This document shows positions 9,230 to 17,344 of a DNA stretch of 64,000 bases, one piece after another. Every line of letters begins with the position of its first letter. Positions within the stretch are counted from its first letter, which is position 1. The position numbers were made by a program, and so were the translations under genes. Under the pieces are notes generated by a model. That model was not told the DNA's origin. It saw nothing but the letters and a program-made list of their open reading frames with translations, and did no database searches. This stretch comes from Castellaniella sp036379515 (GTDB lineage Bacteria > Pseudomonadota > Gammaproteobacteria > Burkholderiales > Burkholderiaceae_B), in assembly GCF_036379515.1 (NCBI RefSeq), contig NZ_DASVGN010000009.1, positions 1 to 64,000 on the forward strand. Reading direction: 5' to 3'.

Positions 9230-10270
9230 ATGAGTTTCAAGGTGTCGGTGCAGCCGGGGGGGCAGGAGTTCCCGGTTGCGCAAGGCCAGACGGTGCTGGA
9301 TGCCGCGCTGGCGGCCGGGTTGGTGTTGCCCTACAGCTGCCGCAACGGCACCTGCTCCACCTGCCGTGGGCGTGTGGTGTCGGGAGATTACGACGCCGGC
9401 CCGGCGCCTGCCCGCATTCTGGATGGTGCCGACCTGGCACAGGGCTACACCTTGCTGTGTCAGGCGCGCCCGTCGTCCGATCTGGTGATCGAGGCGAACG
9501 AGGTTCGTCTGGCCAGTGACGTCGTCGTGCGCAAGATGCCGGTGCGGGTTCAGGGACTGGATCTGCTCGCGCCTGACGTCATGCGCGTCACATTGCAGCT
9601 GCCGTCGGCCGAGGCCTTTCATTTTTCACCCGGGCAGTATCTTGAGTTTCTGCTCAAGGATGGCCGGCGGCGCAGCTATTCCCTGGCGTGTGCGACGGCC
9701 GTCGATCATCGGGTCGAGATTCACGTCCGTCATATGGTGGGCGGGGCTTTCACGGGCCGCATTTTTGGCGAGGGTGAAACACCGCTCAAGGTACGCGACA
9801 TCCTGCGTATCGAAGGGCCGCTGGGTTCCTTCTTTTTGCGCGAAGAAGATCCGCGTCCCATCGTGCTGCTGGCAAGCGGTACGGGCTTTGCGCCCATCAA
9901 GGCCATAGTCGAGGGCATGCTGGCGCGCGGTGACAGCCGGCCTGCCGTACTGTATTGGGGTGGGCGCAGGCCTTCCGATTTGTACCAGTCCGCGCTGGCG
10001 GAGAGCTGGTGCCAGACGCTGCCTGGCTTCCGCTTCGTTCCGGTGGTGTCCGATGCAGCGCCTGAAGATCATTGGGCCGGGCGCACCGGATGGGTGCACC
10101 ACGCCGTAATCCAGGATCTGCCTGACCTGTCCGGGCATCAGGTATACGCTTGCGGCGCGCCTGCAATGGTCGAGGCGGCACGCCGTGACTTCGTGCAACG
10201 CTGCGGCCTGGCGAGGGATGCTTTTTTTGCCGATGCGTTTACTTCAGAGGCCGACAAAGTCGGGGGCTGA
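9230..10270 (+). CDS. ferredoxin-NAD(P)H reductase with N-terminal plant-type [2Fe-2S] domain
   Basis: A 346-residue electron-transfer flavoprotein. The N-terminal 90 residues are a plant-type ferredoxin with cluster ligands in CRNGTCSTC and a fourth Cys in YTLLCQARP. Next comes an FAD domain (RRRSYSLACA) and an NAD domain (LLASGTGFAPIKAI; YACGAPAMVEAA). This is the architecture of oxygenase reductases and of enzymes annotated as CDP-6-deoxy-delta-3,4-glucoseen reductase. No oxygenase partner is adjacent, so the acceptor is unknown. The ATG at 9230 follows a GGGACGGG stretch; an ATG at 9218 adds four residues. It follows parC by about 30 bp and is 2 bp from the next gene. Confidence 0.85.
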   Translation: MSFKVSVQPGGQEFPVAQGQTVLDAALAAGLVLPYSCRNGTCSTCRGRVVSGDYDAGPAPARILDGADLAQGYTLLCQARPSSDLVIEANEVRLASDVVVRKMPVRVQGLDLLAPDVMRVTLQLPSAEAFHFSPGQYLEFLLKDGRRRSYSLACATAVDHRVEIHVRHMVGGAFTGRIFGEGETPLKVRDILRIEGPLGSFFLREEDPRPIVLLASGTGFAPIKAIVEGMLARGDSRPAVLYWGGRRPSDLYQSALAESWCQTLPGFRFVPVVSDAAPEDHWAGRTGWVHHAVIQDLPDLSGHQVYACGAPAMVEAARRDFVQRCGLARDAFFADAFTSEADKVGG

Positions 10271-10272
10271 TC

Positions 10273-11523
10273 ATGAAGGTTGCGGTTCTGGGTGCTGGTG
10301 TCGTGGGGGTCTCCAGTGCATGGTGGCTGGCCCAGGCGGGGCATGAAGTCGTGGTGGTGGAGCGACGCGCCCAGCCCGCGCTGGAGACCAGTCGGGCCAA
10401 CGGGGGGCACATCTCGGTCTGCCATTCTGAACCTTGGGCGAGCCCGCAGACGCTGCATACGCTGCTGCACTGGCTGGGTCGCGCCGACGCGCCCTTGCAG
10501 CTGTCGCTGCGGCTGAGCCCGCATCAATGGGTGTGGTGCCTGCGCTTCCTGGCGCAGTGCCGCTCTGCACGCTTTTCGACCAATCTCAGAGCCATGGTCA
10601 ATCTGTCGCGCTACAGTCGCGAGACCCTGCAGGCCATGCGGACGCAACTGGGGCTTTCCTACGACCAGTCCACCCGCGGCATTCTGGTGTTCTATCGCAC
10701 GGCCAAGGCCCTGGAACAGGCGCGTGTCAGCGCAGCCCTCATGCGCGAGCTGGGGGTCGATCGGCGTCTCGTCGACAGAGACGAGGTCGTGCGGCTGGAA
10801 CCGGCCCTGGCCTCGGCGCAAGGAATTCTGGGGGGCGATTACTCGGAAGCCGATGAAACGGGTGACGTGCACCTGTACACCCAGGCCCTGGCCGAGCGTG
10901 CCCAGGCTGCAGGTGTCACTTTTTGTTTCAACACCCGGGTCAACCGCCTGGTACCGGTCAATGGCCGCGTGTCCGTGGCCGAGCTGGTAGAGCCCGACGG
11001 GTTTTTCCGGCCCTTGCATGCCGACGCCTATGTGCTGGCATTGGGCAGCTTCACTCCCATGCTGACCCGGCCCCTGGGAGTTTCGTGCCCGGTCTATCCG
11101 GCAAAGGGCTATTCGGCCACCTTCGAGCTGCACGATCCTGCCGCAGCGCCGAACGTCGGCCTGGTGGACCACGAGGCCCGAATCGTGGCGGCGCGGATGG
11201 GCAATCGCTTGCGCGTGGCGGGCACCGTTGAGATCGGCAGCTATGCGCGCGCCCTGAATACAGCCCGTTGCAATCAGCTGGTGGAGCACGCGCGCAATTT
11301 GTTTCCAAGTGCCCTGGATTTTGCTAATGTTCAGTTTTGGTCCGGCCTGCGGCCTGCCACGCCTTCAAGCGTGCCGCTCATTGGCCGCACACGGCTTCGC
11401 AACCTGTATCTGAATACAGGTCATGGGGGCTTGGGTTGGACCATGGGGGCTGGTTCGGGGCGGGCGTTGGCCGACCTCGTATCTGGCCAAACGCCTGAAG
11501 TCGATTTTCCTTTTTTGGATTGA
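10273..11523 (+). CDS. FAD-dependent amino-acid dehydrogenase, DadA-like
   Basis: 416-residue flavoprotein of the DAO/DadA family. It opens with the FAD-binding VAVLGAGVVGVSSAWWLAQAG and ends with the second FAD contact LYLNTGHGGLGWTMGAGSGRALADL. Such enzymes deaminate D-amino acids or related amines at the inner face of the cytoplasmic membrane and pass electrons to the respiratory chain. It starts 2 bp after the ferredoxin reductase, so the two are likely cotranscribed and could form an electron chain; this is inference. No alanine racemase (dadX) is next to it, so the substrate is open. Confidence 0.82.
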   Translation: MKVAVLGAGVVGVSSAWWLAQAGHEVVVVERRAQPALETSRANGGHISVCHSEPWASPQTLHTLLHWLGRADAPLQLSLRLSPHQWVWCLRFLAQCRSARFSTNLRAMVNLSRYSRETLQAMRTQLGLSYDQSTRGILVFYRTAKALEQARVSAALMRELGVDRRLVDRDEVVRLEPALASAQGILGGDYSEADETGDVHLYTQALAERAQAAGVTFCFNTRVNRLVPVNGRVSVAELVEPDGFFRPLHADAYVLALGSFTPMLTRPLGVSCPVYPAKGYSATFELHDPAAAPNVGLVDHEARIVAARMGNRLRVAGTVEIGSYARALNTARCNQLVEHARNLFPSALDFANVQFWSGLRPATPSSVPLIGRTRLRNLYLNTGHGGLGWTMGAGSGRALADLVSGQTPEVDFPFLD

Positions 11524-11529
11524 TTGAAG

Positions 11530-12918
11530 ATGAAGCATCCATTCGGCCCCGGAGCCTTGCGCCCGGGGTTTCGTGCTATCTGGACATTGGCTGCGGTTGC
11601 CGTGTCCGTACCGGCGCTGGCCGCGACTGAAGTACCCGTGTGGTATTCCATGTCGGGCCATAATGCCGAGGCGTTCCAGGCATTGGTCAAAAGCTACAAC
11701 CAGAGCCAGTCGGGTGTTCAGGTCACCCTGAAGGCCTTTGCCACGCCGCAGGCGCTGGACCAGGCCTTGACGGCCGCCGCCGCCACGAAGACGCTTCCCG
11801 CGCTGGCACAGATGGGCGACAACCACAGCCTGGATGACATCGCCGGGCGCCCCTACGTGCAGCCGTTCTACACGCTGGAAAAGCTGCCCGCCCTGAAGAA
11901 CGTGCGCTGGTTCCTGTCGTCCGACAACGCCTTCGTGCGGGACCCCAAGGGCCAGCTCATGGCGTTTCCGTCCATGCTGCGCATTCCGGTGATGTACTAC
12001 AACGAAGATGCCTTCAAGAAGGCCAAGCTGAACCCGCCGGTCCCGCAGCGCACCTGGATGGAGCTGCAAGCCCAACTGGTCACGCTGGCCAACAATGGCT
12101 CACGCAGCTGCCCGCTGACTTCCAATCTGCCGGTGTCCATCAACCTTGAAAACCTGGCAGCCGTCAACAACCAGCTCTACGCCAGCGCCGACAACGGTCT
12201 GAAGGCCAAGGGGCTGCCCAGCTTTTCATTTGACTCTACCTACGTGCGGCACCTGTCGCTGATGGTGACCTGGGTGCGTTCGGAAATCATGGTGCGCCCG
12301 GATGCGGGTGTGCGTTCCATCCAACGCTTTGGCCAAGGCGAATGTGCCGTGCTGATGTCCAGCTCGGACCACATTGGCGAGTTCAGCGGGCAACGCAACT
12401 TGCATTACGCCGTCACCGGTCTGCCGTACTACCCCGACGTGACCCGGTCGCCCGGTAACCCATTCGTCAGCGGCTCGGCTCTGTGGGTCATGAAGAGCAG
12501 CAAACCAGTCACTGACGCTGCCGCGTCTTTCCTGGGTTGGATGGCGCAACCCAAGCAGGCAGCCAGCTGGTACCAGCAAACGGGCTATCTGCCGCTCACG
12601 CAGGCTGCTTTCGAGCAGACGCCTGCCAGCTACTACAACAACCTGGGGCAGTGGCGCAACCTGGTGGCCGTATATGCCATGCGCGGCGCGGTCACTTCGC
12701 AGGGCTTCCGTATCCGCAATTACCCGGCGATCCATGCCCGCTTCGAGCAGATCATTGACAACGCGCTCGACGGCAAGCAGTCTGCCGTGACGGCCTTGAA
12801 CACGGCGGCCTTCGAGGGCAATCAGCTGGCGCATCAAGGTGCTCCTGAGGCTGCTTCACACAAGAGCACCCGACCGGTGCACCACAGGGCCAAGGCCAGC
12901 ACTTCGCACAGAAAGTAG
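11530..12918 (+). CDS. extracellular solute-binding protein, UgpB-like
   Basis: 462-residue periplasmic binding protein of the family-1 (maltose/UgpB) cluster. The signal peptide has a hydrophobic core (residues ~16-31) and an ALA cleavage site before ATEVPVWYSMSG. Stretches such as VMYYNEDAFKKAKL, SGSALWVMKSS and WYQQTGYLPLT correspond to conserved UgpB segments, pointing to glycerol-3-phosphate or glycerophosphodiester binding. No permease or ATPase gene is near, so it is an orphan component. The C-terminus has a His/Lys/Ser-rich tail. The ATG at 11530 is used (an in-frame TTG lies at 11524). A strong terminator follows. Confidence 0.82.
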   Translation: MKHPFGPGALRPGFRAIWTLAAVAVSVPALAATEVPVWYSMSGHNAEAFQALVKSYNQSQSGVQVTLKAFATPQALDQALTAAAATKTLPALAQMGDNHSLDDIAGRPYVQPFYTLEKLPALKNVRWFLSSDNAFVRDPKGQLMAFPSMLRIPVMYYNEDAFKKAKLNPPVPQRTWMELQAQLVTLANNGSRSCPLTSNLPVSINLENLAAVNNQLYASADNGLKAKGLPSFSFDSTYVRHLSLMVTWVRSEIMVRPDAGVRSIQRFGQGECAVLMSSSDHIGEFSGQRNLHYAVTGLPYYPDVTRSPGNPFVSGSALWVMKSSKPVTDAAASFLGWMAQPKQAASWYQQTGYLPLTQAAFEQTPASYYNNLGQWRNLVAVYAMRGAVTSQGFRIRNYPAIHARFEQIIDNALDGKQSAVTALNTAAFEGNQLAHQGAPEAASHKSTRPVHHRAKASTSHRK

Positions 12919-12978
12919 ACACTTTTCTCCGTTCGTAGTTTCCGATCTGGCGCGCCCGCCGCGGGCCCGTCACCATAG

Positions 12979-13011
12979 GCACCTGTCCGATTCGGTCAGG
13001 TGCTTTTTTTT
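12979..13011 (+). terminator. intrinsic terminator after the UgpB-like gene, possible pil leader attenuator
   Basis: A GCACCTG stem pairs with CAGGTGC (12979-12985 with 12997-13003), with an additional inner CCG/CGG pairing, and is followed by eight T residues. It is the best-formed terminator in the first half of the window. The next gene starts only 11 bp after the T run. Confidence 0.88.
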
Positions 13012-13021
13012 CGGGGGCGGC

Positions 13022-13948
13022 ATGGTGAAGATTCTGGGTGGAGCACTGCTGGTGGCGATGCTCGCAGGGTGTGCAACACCGGCCGATCAGGCTTGGCGGC
13101 GCCTGCTCGCAGGCCTGTCTTCATCAGATTCACCTGCGCAATTTCATTTTGATTGGCAGATCTCGGGGGACCCTTCGCTCGCCCCGCTGCAGGTCTTCGA
13201 CGATGGTCGTCAGACGTGGCTGCAGTATCCGTCGGATCAGCCGGTTCCCGCGGTATTTGGGCGTACGGCGTCGGGTGACCGCCTTCTGCAGCCACGTCGC
13301 GAAGGGGATTTTCTGGTGGTCCCGGAAGTGCCTGAGCGCCTGATTCTGAGAGGCGGGCACTTGCAGGCCGAAGTCTGGCACAAACGTAAAGATCTGCTGG
13401 CGTCGGACTCGATGGATTCACCCGGGGGCGCAGTGGAGCCGTCGGTGGTTGTGTCGCCGGAATCACCTGCGGGGGTGTTTGCAATTGACAAGCCCACTGT
13501 GAGGCCAACTGCCACTGGACCTGCTCCGCTTCCCCTGCAGGCCGCCGCCCCTGTCGTACCGCCGGCTCCCGTGCCCATTCCACCACCGTCCCCCGTGCCT
13601 TCTGTTGTTCCTGCGACTCCGGCTGGAAAGCCCATGTTGGTCCCTGCGGCTACGGCGCCTTATGAGGCGACGCCCGCGGACGGCAACATCCGCCGCACCT
13701 TGGGGCGGTGGGCCAAGCGTTCAGGGTGGACGTTTGAAGCCCAGCACTGGGCGGTGGATGTGGACATCCCCTTGGCCGGGTCGGCAGAGTTTGGTCCTGA
13801 GTTCATCCCCGCCGTGCGGGATCTTTTGGCAGCCACCGAGCTCGGTGATCGGCCGCTGCAGCCGTGCTTTTATGCCAATCGTGTCTTGCGCGTCGTCCCG
13901 TTTGCGCAGCGTTGCGATCGTACGCAGATGGCGGGGGCGGCGTCATGA
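13022..13948 (+). CDS. TcpQ-domain pilus lipoprotein (PilL C-terminal type)
   Basis: 308-residue predicted outer-membrane lipoprotein: hydrophobic leader and lipobox LAGC with Cys17. Residues ~55-125 read like the N-terminal beta-sandwich of VirB9/CagX/TrbG proteins (VFDDGRQTWLQYP, then VPAVFG). A Pro/Val/Ala-rich linker of about 80 residues follows, then a C-terminal TcpQ domain (GNIRRTLGRWAKRSGWTF to VLRVVP) of the type that ends R64 PilL and toxin-coregulated-pilus TcpQ. The likely role is assisting assembly or stability of the PilN secretin. An upstream extension of the frame through the terminator is rejected because the lipoprotein signal starts at 13022. It overlaps pilN by ATGA. Confidence 0.82.
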   Translation: MVKILGGALLVAMLAGCATPADQAWRRLLAGLSSSDSPAQFHFDWQISGDPSLAPLQVFDDGRQTWLQYPSDQPVPAVFGRTASGDRLLQPRREGDFLVVPEVPERLILRGGHLQAEVWHKRKDLLASDSMDSPGGAVEPSVVVSPESPAGVFAIDKPTVRPTATGPAPLPLQAAAPVVPPAPVPIPPPSPVPSVVPATPAGKPMLVPAATAPYEATPADGNIRRTLGRWAKRSGWTFEAQHWAVDVDIPLAGSAEFGPEFIPAVRDLLAATELGDRPLQPCFYANRVLRVVPFAQRCDRTQMAGAAS

Positions 13949-15594
13949 GGCCTCAGCCCCGCAACTGTCCTGCTGCGTGGCCCGCGCAGGGCTGCCTTTC
14001 TGCGCCACGGTGTGCTGCGGGTGTGCTGGGCCTGGCGCTCGTGTTGTCCGGATGTGCGCTGTCTGATCGCTTGCGTGAGGCGACACAGCGGTTTCAGGCC
14101 GCCGATCAATCGGTGAGCCGTGAGCATGACACGTTCTCCCAGAGTCTTACCGACATCGAACAGCGCCGCGCCGCGCAGCGGGTCGACAAGCCCTGGATTG
14201 CTGGCAGGCCGCAGCCTTTGGCACGCGAATTGACGCTGCCTGCGGCATTGCGGGCCGACGTACAGACAACACTGCTGTTTGTCGACGGGACCGACGATTT
14301 GCGGCAAATTGCCCGGCGCCTGACGGCAGTCACGGGGATCCCCGTGCGCGTGCGTCCTGACGCGCTGCTTCCAGAATCCCATTTTCTGCCGCGTCTGACA
14401 GGACAATCGACTCAAGGGCTTGCGCCGACACAGGCACCCGCGCAGGCGTTTGCATTGGCTTCCGGGCCAGCCCCCCTGGCTCAGATTCTCGACCGCCTCT
14501 CCGCTCATTTGGGCGTGCGCTGGCGTTATGGCACTGATGGAATCGAGTTTTTCCGCACGGATACCCGCGTCTTCAATGTCCACGCGCTTACGTTGGACGC
14601 TCGTGCGCAAGCGTCCTTGGGCTTGGGGCGCAATCAGGCTGAAGGAGGATTCGTCAGCGCGTCCAGCACACGCTTGACGGGCAGTGACCAGGATGTGATG
14701 AAGACCATCCGGGCGCGCATCGAGCCCTTTCTATCGCGATCGGGGGTCCTGGTTGCCGAATCCGGAGCCAGTTCCTCGGTTGTGGTCACGGACACGCCCG
14801 AGGTCCTGTCACGCATTGCGCGCTACCTGGAGCAGGAGAACCGGGCACTGACACGGCGTGTTCGTCTGCTCTTTGAAGAATTGACGGTCGCCCTCAGTGA
14901 ACAGGCGCAGGCAAGTCTGGACTGGAATCTAGTGTTTTCGGGGGCACGCCTGGCCGCCGGCTTCGCCTTGCCGGGGGTGACGTCCGGCCCGGTCGGTCAA
15001 CTGGCAGTCGGTATCACGAAGGGGCCAATGAGCGGCAGCGAGGCCGTCGTTCGTGCGCTGGGCGAATCCGTGCAACTCGTGCGCCGCAGCAGCGTACCCA
15101 TGCTCAGTCTCAACAGGCGTCCGGTCACCCATGCAGTGCGCACCACGTTTTCGTACATTGATCGGGTAGAGACGACTCCCCTCACTGGGGCTAACGGCTT
15201 GGCTGTTCCCGCCGTGTCGGTCAATCAGAAAGAGGAGACGGTGGGCTCCTTGTTGACCCTGGTGCCCGATGCCCAGGAAGATGGCCAGATTCTGCTGTCG
15301 CTGGCTTATGACAATACCGTTGCCCAGCCTTTGAAGACGGTGACCTTTGGCGACAAATCCAACCCCTTGCAGCTGCAGCAGCTGACCGTCGAGGGAAATG
15401 GCACCGTGCAGCAATTGGCGTTGCAGCCTGGTCAACCACTGGTCGTGTCCGGGTTTGAGCGTCGTCAGGCTGAATCCTCCGAGCGTAGGCTGGGGCCCGG
15501 GCTCCCCGCCATTCTGGGCGGTGGCAACCGGCTCAACGACCAGCGCCTGGCCACTGTGCTGATCATCACCGCACAGGTTGAAGAGGGTCCTTGA
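13945..15594 (+). CDS. pilN: type IVb pilus secretin lipoprotein PilN
   Basis: 549-residue outer-membrane secretin of the R64 PilN/BfpB family, the exit pore for the pilus. The signal peptide ends in the lipobox LSGC (Cys37). A ring-building N domain lies around residues 95-140 (TTLLFVDGTDDLRQIARRL), then a second periplasmic domain, then the secretin core from about residue 310 to the end, with the family-type LVVSGFERRQ near residue 500. The ATG overlaps the TcpQ-lipoprotein stop; a longer frame beginning at 13864 lacks a signal peptide. Secretin family is clear from the core; the PilN name follows gene order. Confidence 0.88.
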   Translation: MRPQPRNCPAAWPAQGCLSAPRCAAGVLGLALVLSGCALSDRLREATQRFQAADQSVSREHDTFSQSLTDIEQRRAAQRVDKPWIAGRPQPLARELTLPAALRADVQTTLLFVDGTDDLRQIARRLTAVTGIPVRVRPDALLPESHFLPRLTGQSTQGLAPTQAPAQAFALASGPAPLAQILDRLSAHLGVRWRYGTDGIEFFRTDTRVFNVHALTLDARAQASLGLGRNQAEGGFVSASSTRLTGSDQDVMKTIRARIEPFLSRSGVLVAESGASSSVVVTDTPEVLSRIARYLEQENRALTRRVRLLFEELTVALSEQAQASLDWNLVFSGARLAAGFALPGVTSGPVGQLAVGITKGPMSGSEAVVRALGESVQLVRRSSVPMLSLNRRPVTHAVRTTFSYIDRVETTPLTGANGLAVPAVSVNQKEETVGSLLTLVPDAQEDGQILLSLAYDNTVAQPLKTVTFGDKSNPLQLQQLTVEGNGTVQQLALQPGQPLVVSGFERRQAESSERRLGPGLPAILGGGNRLNDQRLATVLIITAQVEEGP

Positions 15595-15597
15595 ATC

Positions 15598-16869
15598 ATG
15601 CAGCCGTCGCGTGTCGTTCAGGTGGATCAGGTCGCTCTCGTCTTTGGGATGGAGTGGGTGCCGTTGCTGGGTGAGACCACTCGCGTGTCATCGCTCGCCC
15701 GGCGAAGCGGTGCAAGTCATCGCACTGTGTCGGGTGAACCCCCCGCCGCCTTGGGCATGGCACAAGGTATTTCGCGTCGCAAAGCGTGCTGGTCTGCCGC
15801 TGCTCTGATGGCGCATGGTCACCCGACAGGGACCTTGGCATGGCTATTCGTGCTGGATGCCGATTCATGGCATGTGCTTGCGTGTCACGAGGGAGTTGCG
15901 CTGGTCCGAGCAGATCGCAGTTATCCGGATCGGGAGCTTGCGTATCGTGCAGTCGAGGCTTTGCGGGTGAGCTACCCCCATCTCGAATTTCTTGATGCAA
16001 CCCTGCGGGACGGTGCCACTGAAGATCGTGACGTTTTGCGGATGTTGGCTCGCGAGTCCAAGTCTGTGCCCGCGTTGCATCCGGTGCGCAGGTTGTTCGG
16101 CATGGGGGTCTGGGTGCTGGTGCTGACGCTGGTGATCATGTTCGCAGCAGGGCGTTTCTGGTGGGTGCGCCCCGTGGCTCAGGATGCGGAGCAGGTGGCT
16201 CGGGTGTCTTGGGAACGCGCGCTGGCCGATGCCGTCGTACGCCGTCCTATCCATGGCACTGAAGGGACGCGTGATCTGTTGGCCGTTCTTTATCGTCAGC
16301 CGTTCCAACTCGCGGGCTGGCGTTTGCAGACATTGCGGTGTGAGCCCAAGGGTGTCGAGCGTCCTTGGCAGTGTCATGGCGAGTATCGGAGGGTACTTCC
16401 CCACGCGGACAACCGAGGCCTCATGCAGGCTGCGCCCGCCGATTGGCGTTTGGATTTTCCCTCGCTGGATCGTGCGTTGGTGCGTTGGTCTTTGAGCCTG
16501 GCTTCGTCGCTGCCGGACCTGGGCGCCTTACCCTCCAGCCAGGTTCTGGAACGAGATTGGGCGAGCGCGTTGCAGGACATTCTTCCCGCGTTCTCGAAGT
16601 TGCAGCTTGAACCCGCACGAGCACTCAGCGTTACGGTTCCGCGTGATGCTCAAGGCAGGGACCTCCCCCGGCCGGAGAGTTTGCAGGTGCCTGTCACGAG
16701 GGTGTTGCGTGTTCAGGCGCCTCTGCAGTCCATTTCGTTGCTGGTGCCGTTGGCCCGGCCGGTGTCCTGGCAGAAAGCTGTGTTGACAGTGGCCCCTGCA
16801 GCCCGCGCGGGTCTGCGAACGGGGCGTTTGATTCTGCATCTGGAAGGGGTCGTCTATGAGAATGCGTAG
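15598..16869 (+). CDS. pilO: type IVb pilus inner-membrane protein PilO (PilO2 family)
   Basis: 423-residue bitopic membrane protein. About 165 cytoplasmic residues precede a single transmembrane helix (GVWVLVLTLVIMFAAG, ~residues 168-185) and a periplasmic domain of ~235 residues. This topology, with a PilM-like cytoplasmic part, matches R64 PilO / PilO2, which joins the cytoplasmic ATPase to the envelope parts. Sequence conservation visible by eye is low and the name rests mostly on topology, size and position between pilN and pilP. It starts 3 bp after pilN and overlaps pilP by 14 bp. Confidence 0.78.
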   Translation: MQPSRVVQVDQVALVFGMEWVPLLGETTRVSSLARRSGASHRTVSGEPPAALGMAQGISRRKACWSAAALMAHGHPTGTLAWLFVLDADSWHVLACHEGVALVRADRSYPDRELAYRAVEALRVSYPHLEFLDATLRDGATEDRDVLRMLARESKSVPALHPVRRLFGMGVWVLVLTLVIMFAAGRFWWVRPVAQDAEQVARVSWERALADAVVRRPIHGTEGTRDLLAVLYRQPFQLAGWRLQTLRCEPKGVERPWQCHGEYRRVLPHADNRGLMQAAPADWRLDFPSLDRALVRWSLSLASSLPDLGALPSSQVLERDWASALQDILPAFSKLQLEPARALSVTVPRDAQGRDLPRPESLQVPVTRVLRVQAPLQSISLLVPLARPVSWQKAVLTVAPAARAGLRTGRLILHLEGVVYENA

Positions 16870-17344
16870 AAGACAGGTTGGCCATCTGCAGGTTTCGGTG
16901 CGCCTGGGGCGGTTCTGGAGCGGTGTAGGCGCATGGGTTTTCTGCGCAGCTGCGGTGGCTGCTGATCCGGTTGTGGGGGACTGGGAGTCTCTGTCCGTCC
17001 GGGAACTGATGCAGCAGGATTTGAACAGAGCCCTGAGCGATGCCCGCTCGGGTGGCGCCGCCCTTGCGCGAGGGGGGCCTCCAGTGTCCGGTGCGGCTTC
17101 CCACGCAGTGCTTGCACCGCGATTGGTGGCGCTTTACGGTGTTGGGCGTGCCTTGATGGCCGAGGTTCAGGTGGGTCGCGAGTCTTACCTGTACGTCAAA
17201 GGCCAGGTTCATCCTGCAGGGTATGCGGGTGATTCCGGTGTCTACCAGCTGCGGGGGATGAACGGCGCCTGCGTCCAGCTCGAGCGAGGTGAGGACAGGC
17301 ATTCGTTGTGCTTGCGCATGCTGTTGGGGGAAGCCCGTCCATGA
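16856..17344 (+). CDS. pilP: type IVb pilus periplasmic protein PilP
   Basis: 162-residue exported protein. A basic start (MRMRRR) and a hydrophobic segment ending AVAADP at about residue 37 make a cleavable signal or anchor. The C-terminal half carries the small-domain pattern (ALYGVGRALMAEVQVG, then VKGQVHPAGYAGDSGVYQL) and two Cys. Size, export and place match PilP of R64-type systems, thought to link inner-membrane parts to the secretin. It overlaps pilO at its start and pilQ at its end (ATGA), typical of translational coupling. Confidence 0.78.
   Translation: MRMRRRQVGHLQVSVRLGRFWSGVGAWVFCAAAVAADPVVGDWESLSVRELMQQDLNRALSDARSGGAALARGGPPVSGAASHAVLAPRLVALYGVGRALMAEVQVGRESYLYVKGQVHPAGYAGDSGVYQLRGMNGACVQLERGEDRHSLCLRMLLGEARP

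Noticed and set aside
12839..13021. N-terminal extension of the TcpQ-domain lipoprotein
   Set aside because: The frame is open upstream but passes through the end of the UgpB-like gene and a terminator; the lipoprotein signal begins at 13022.
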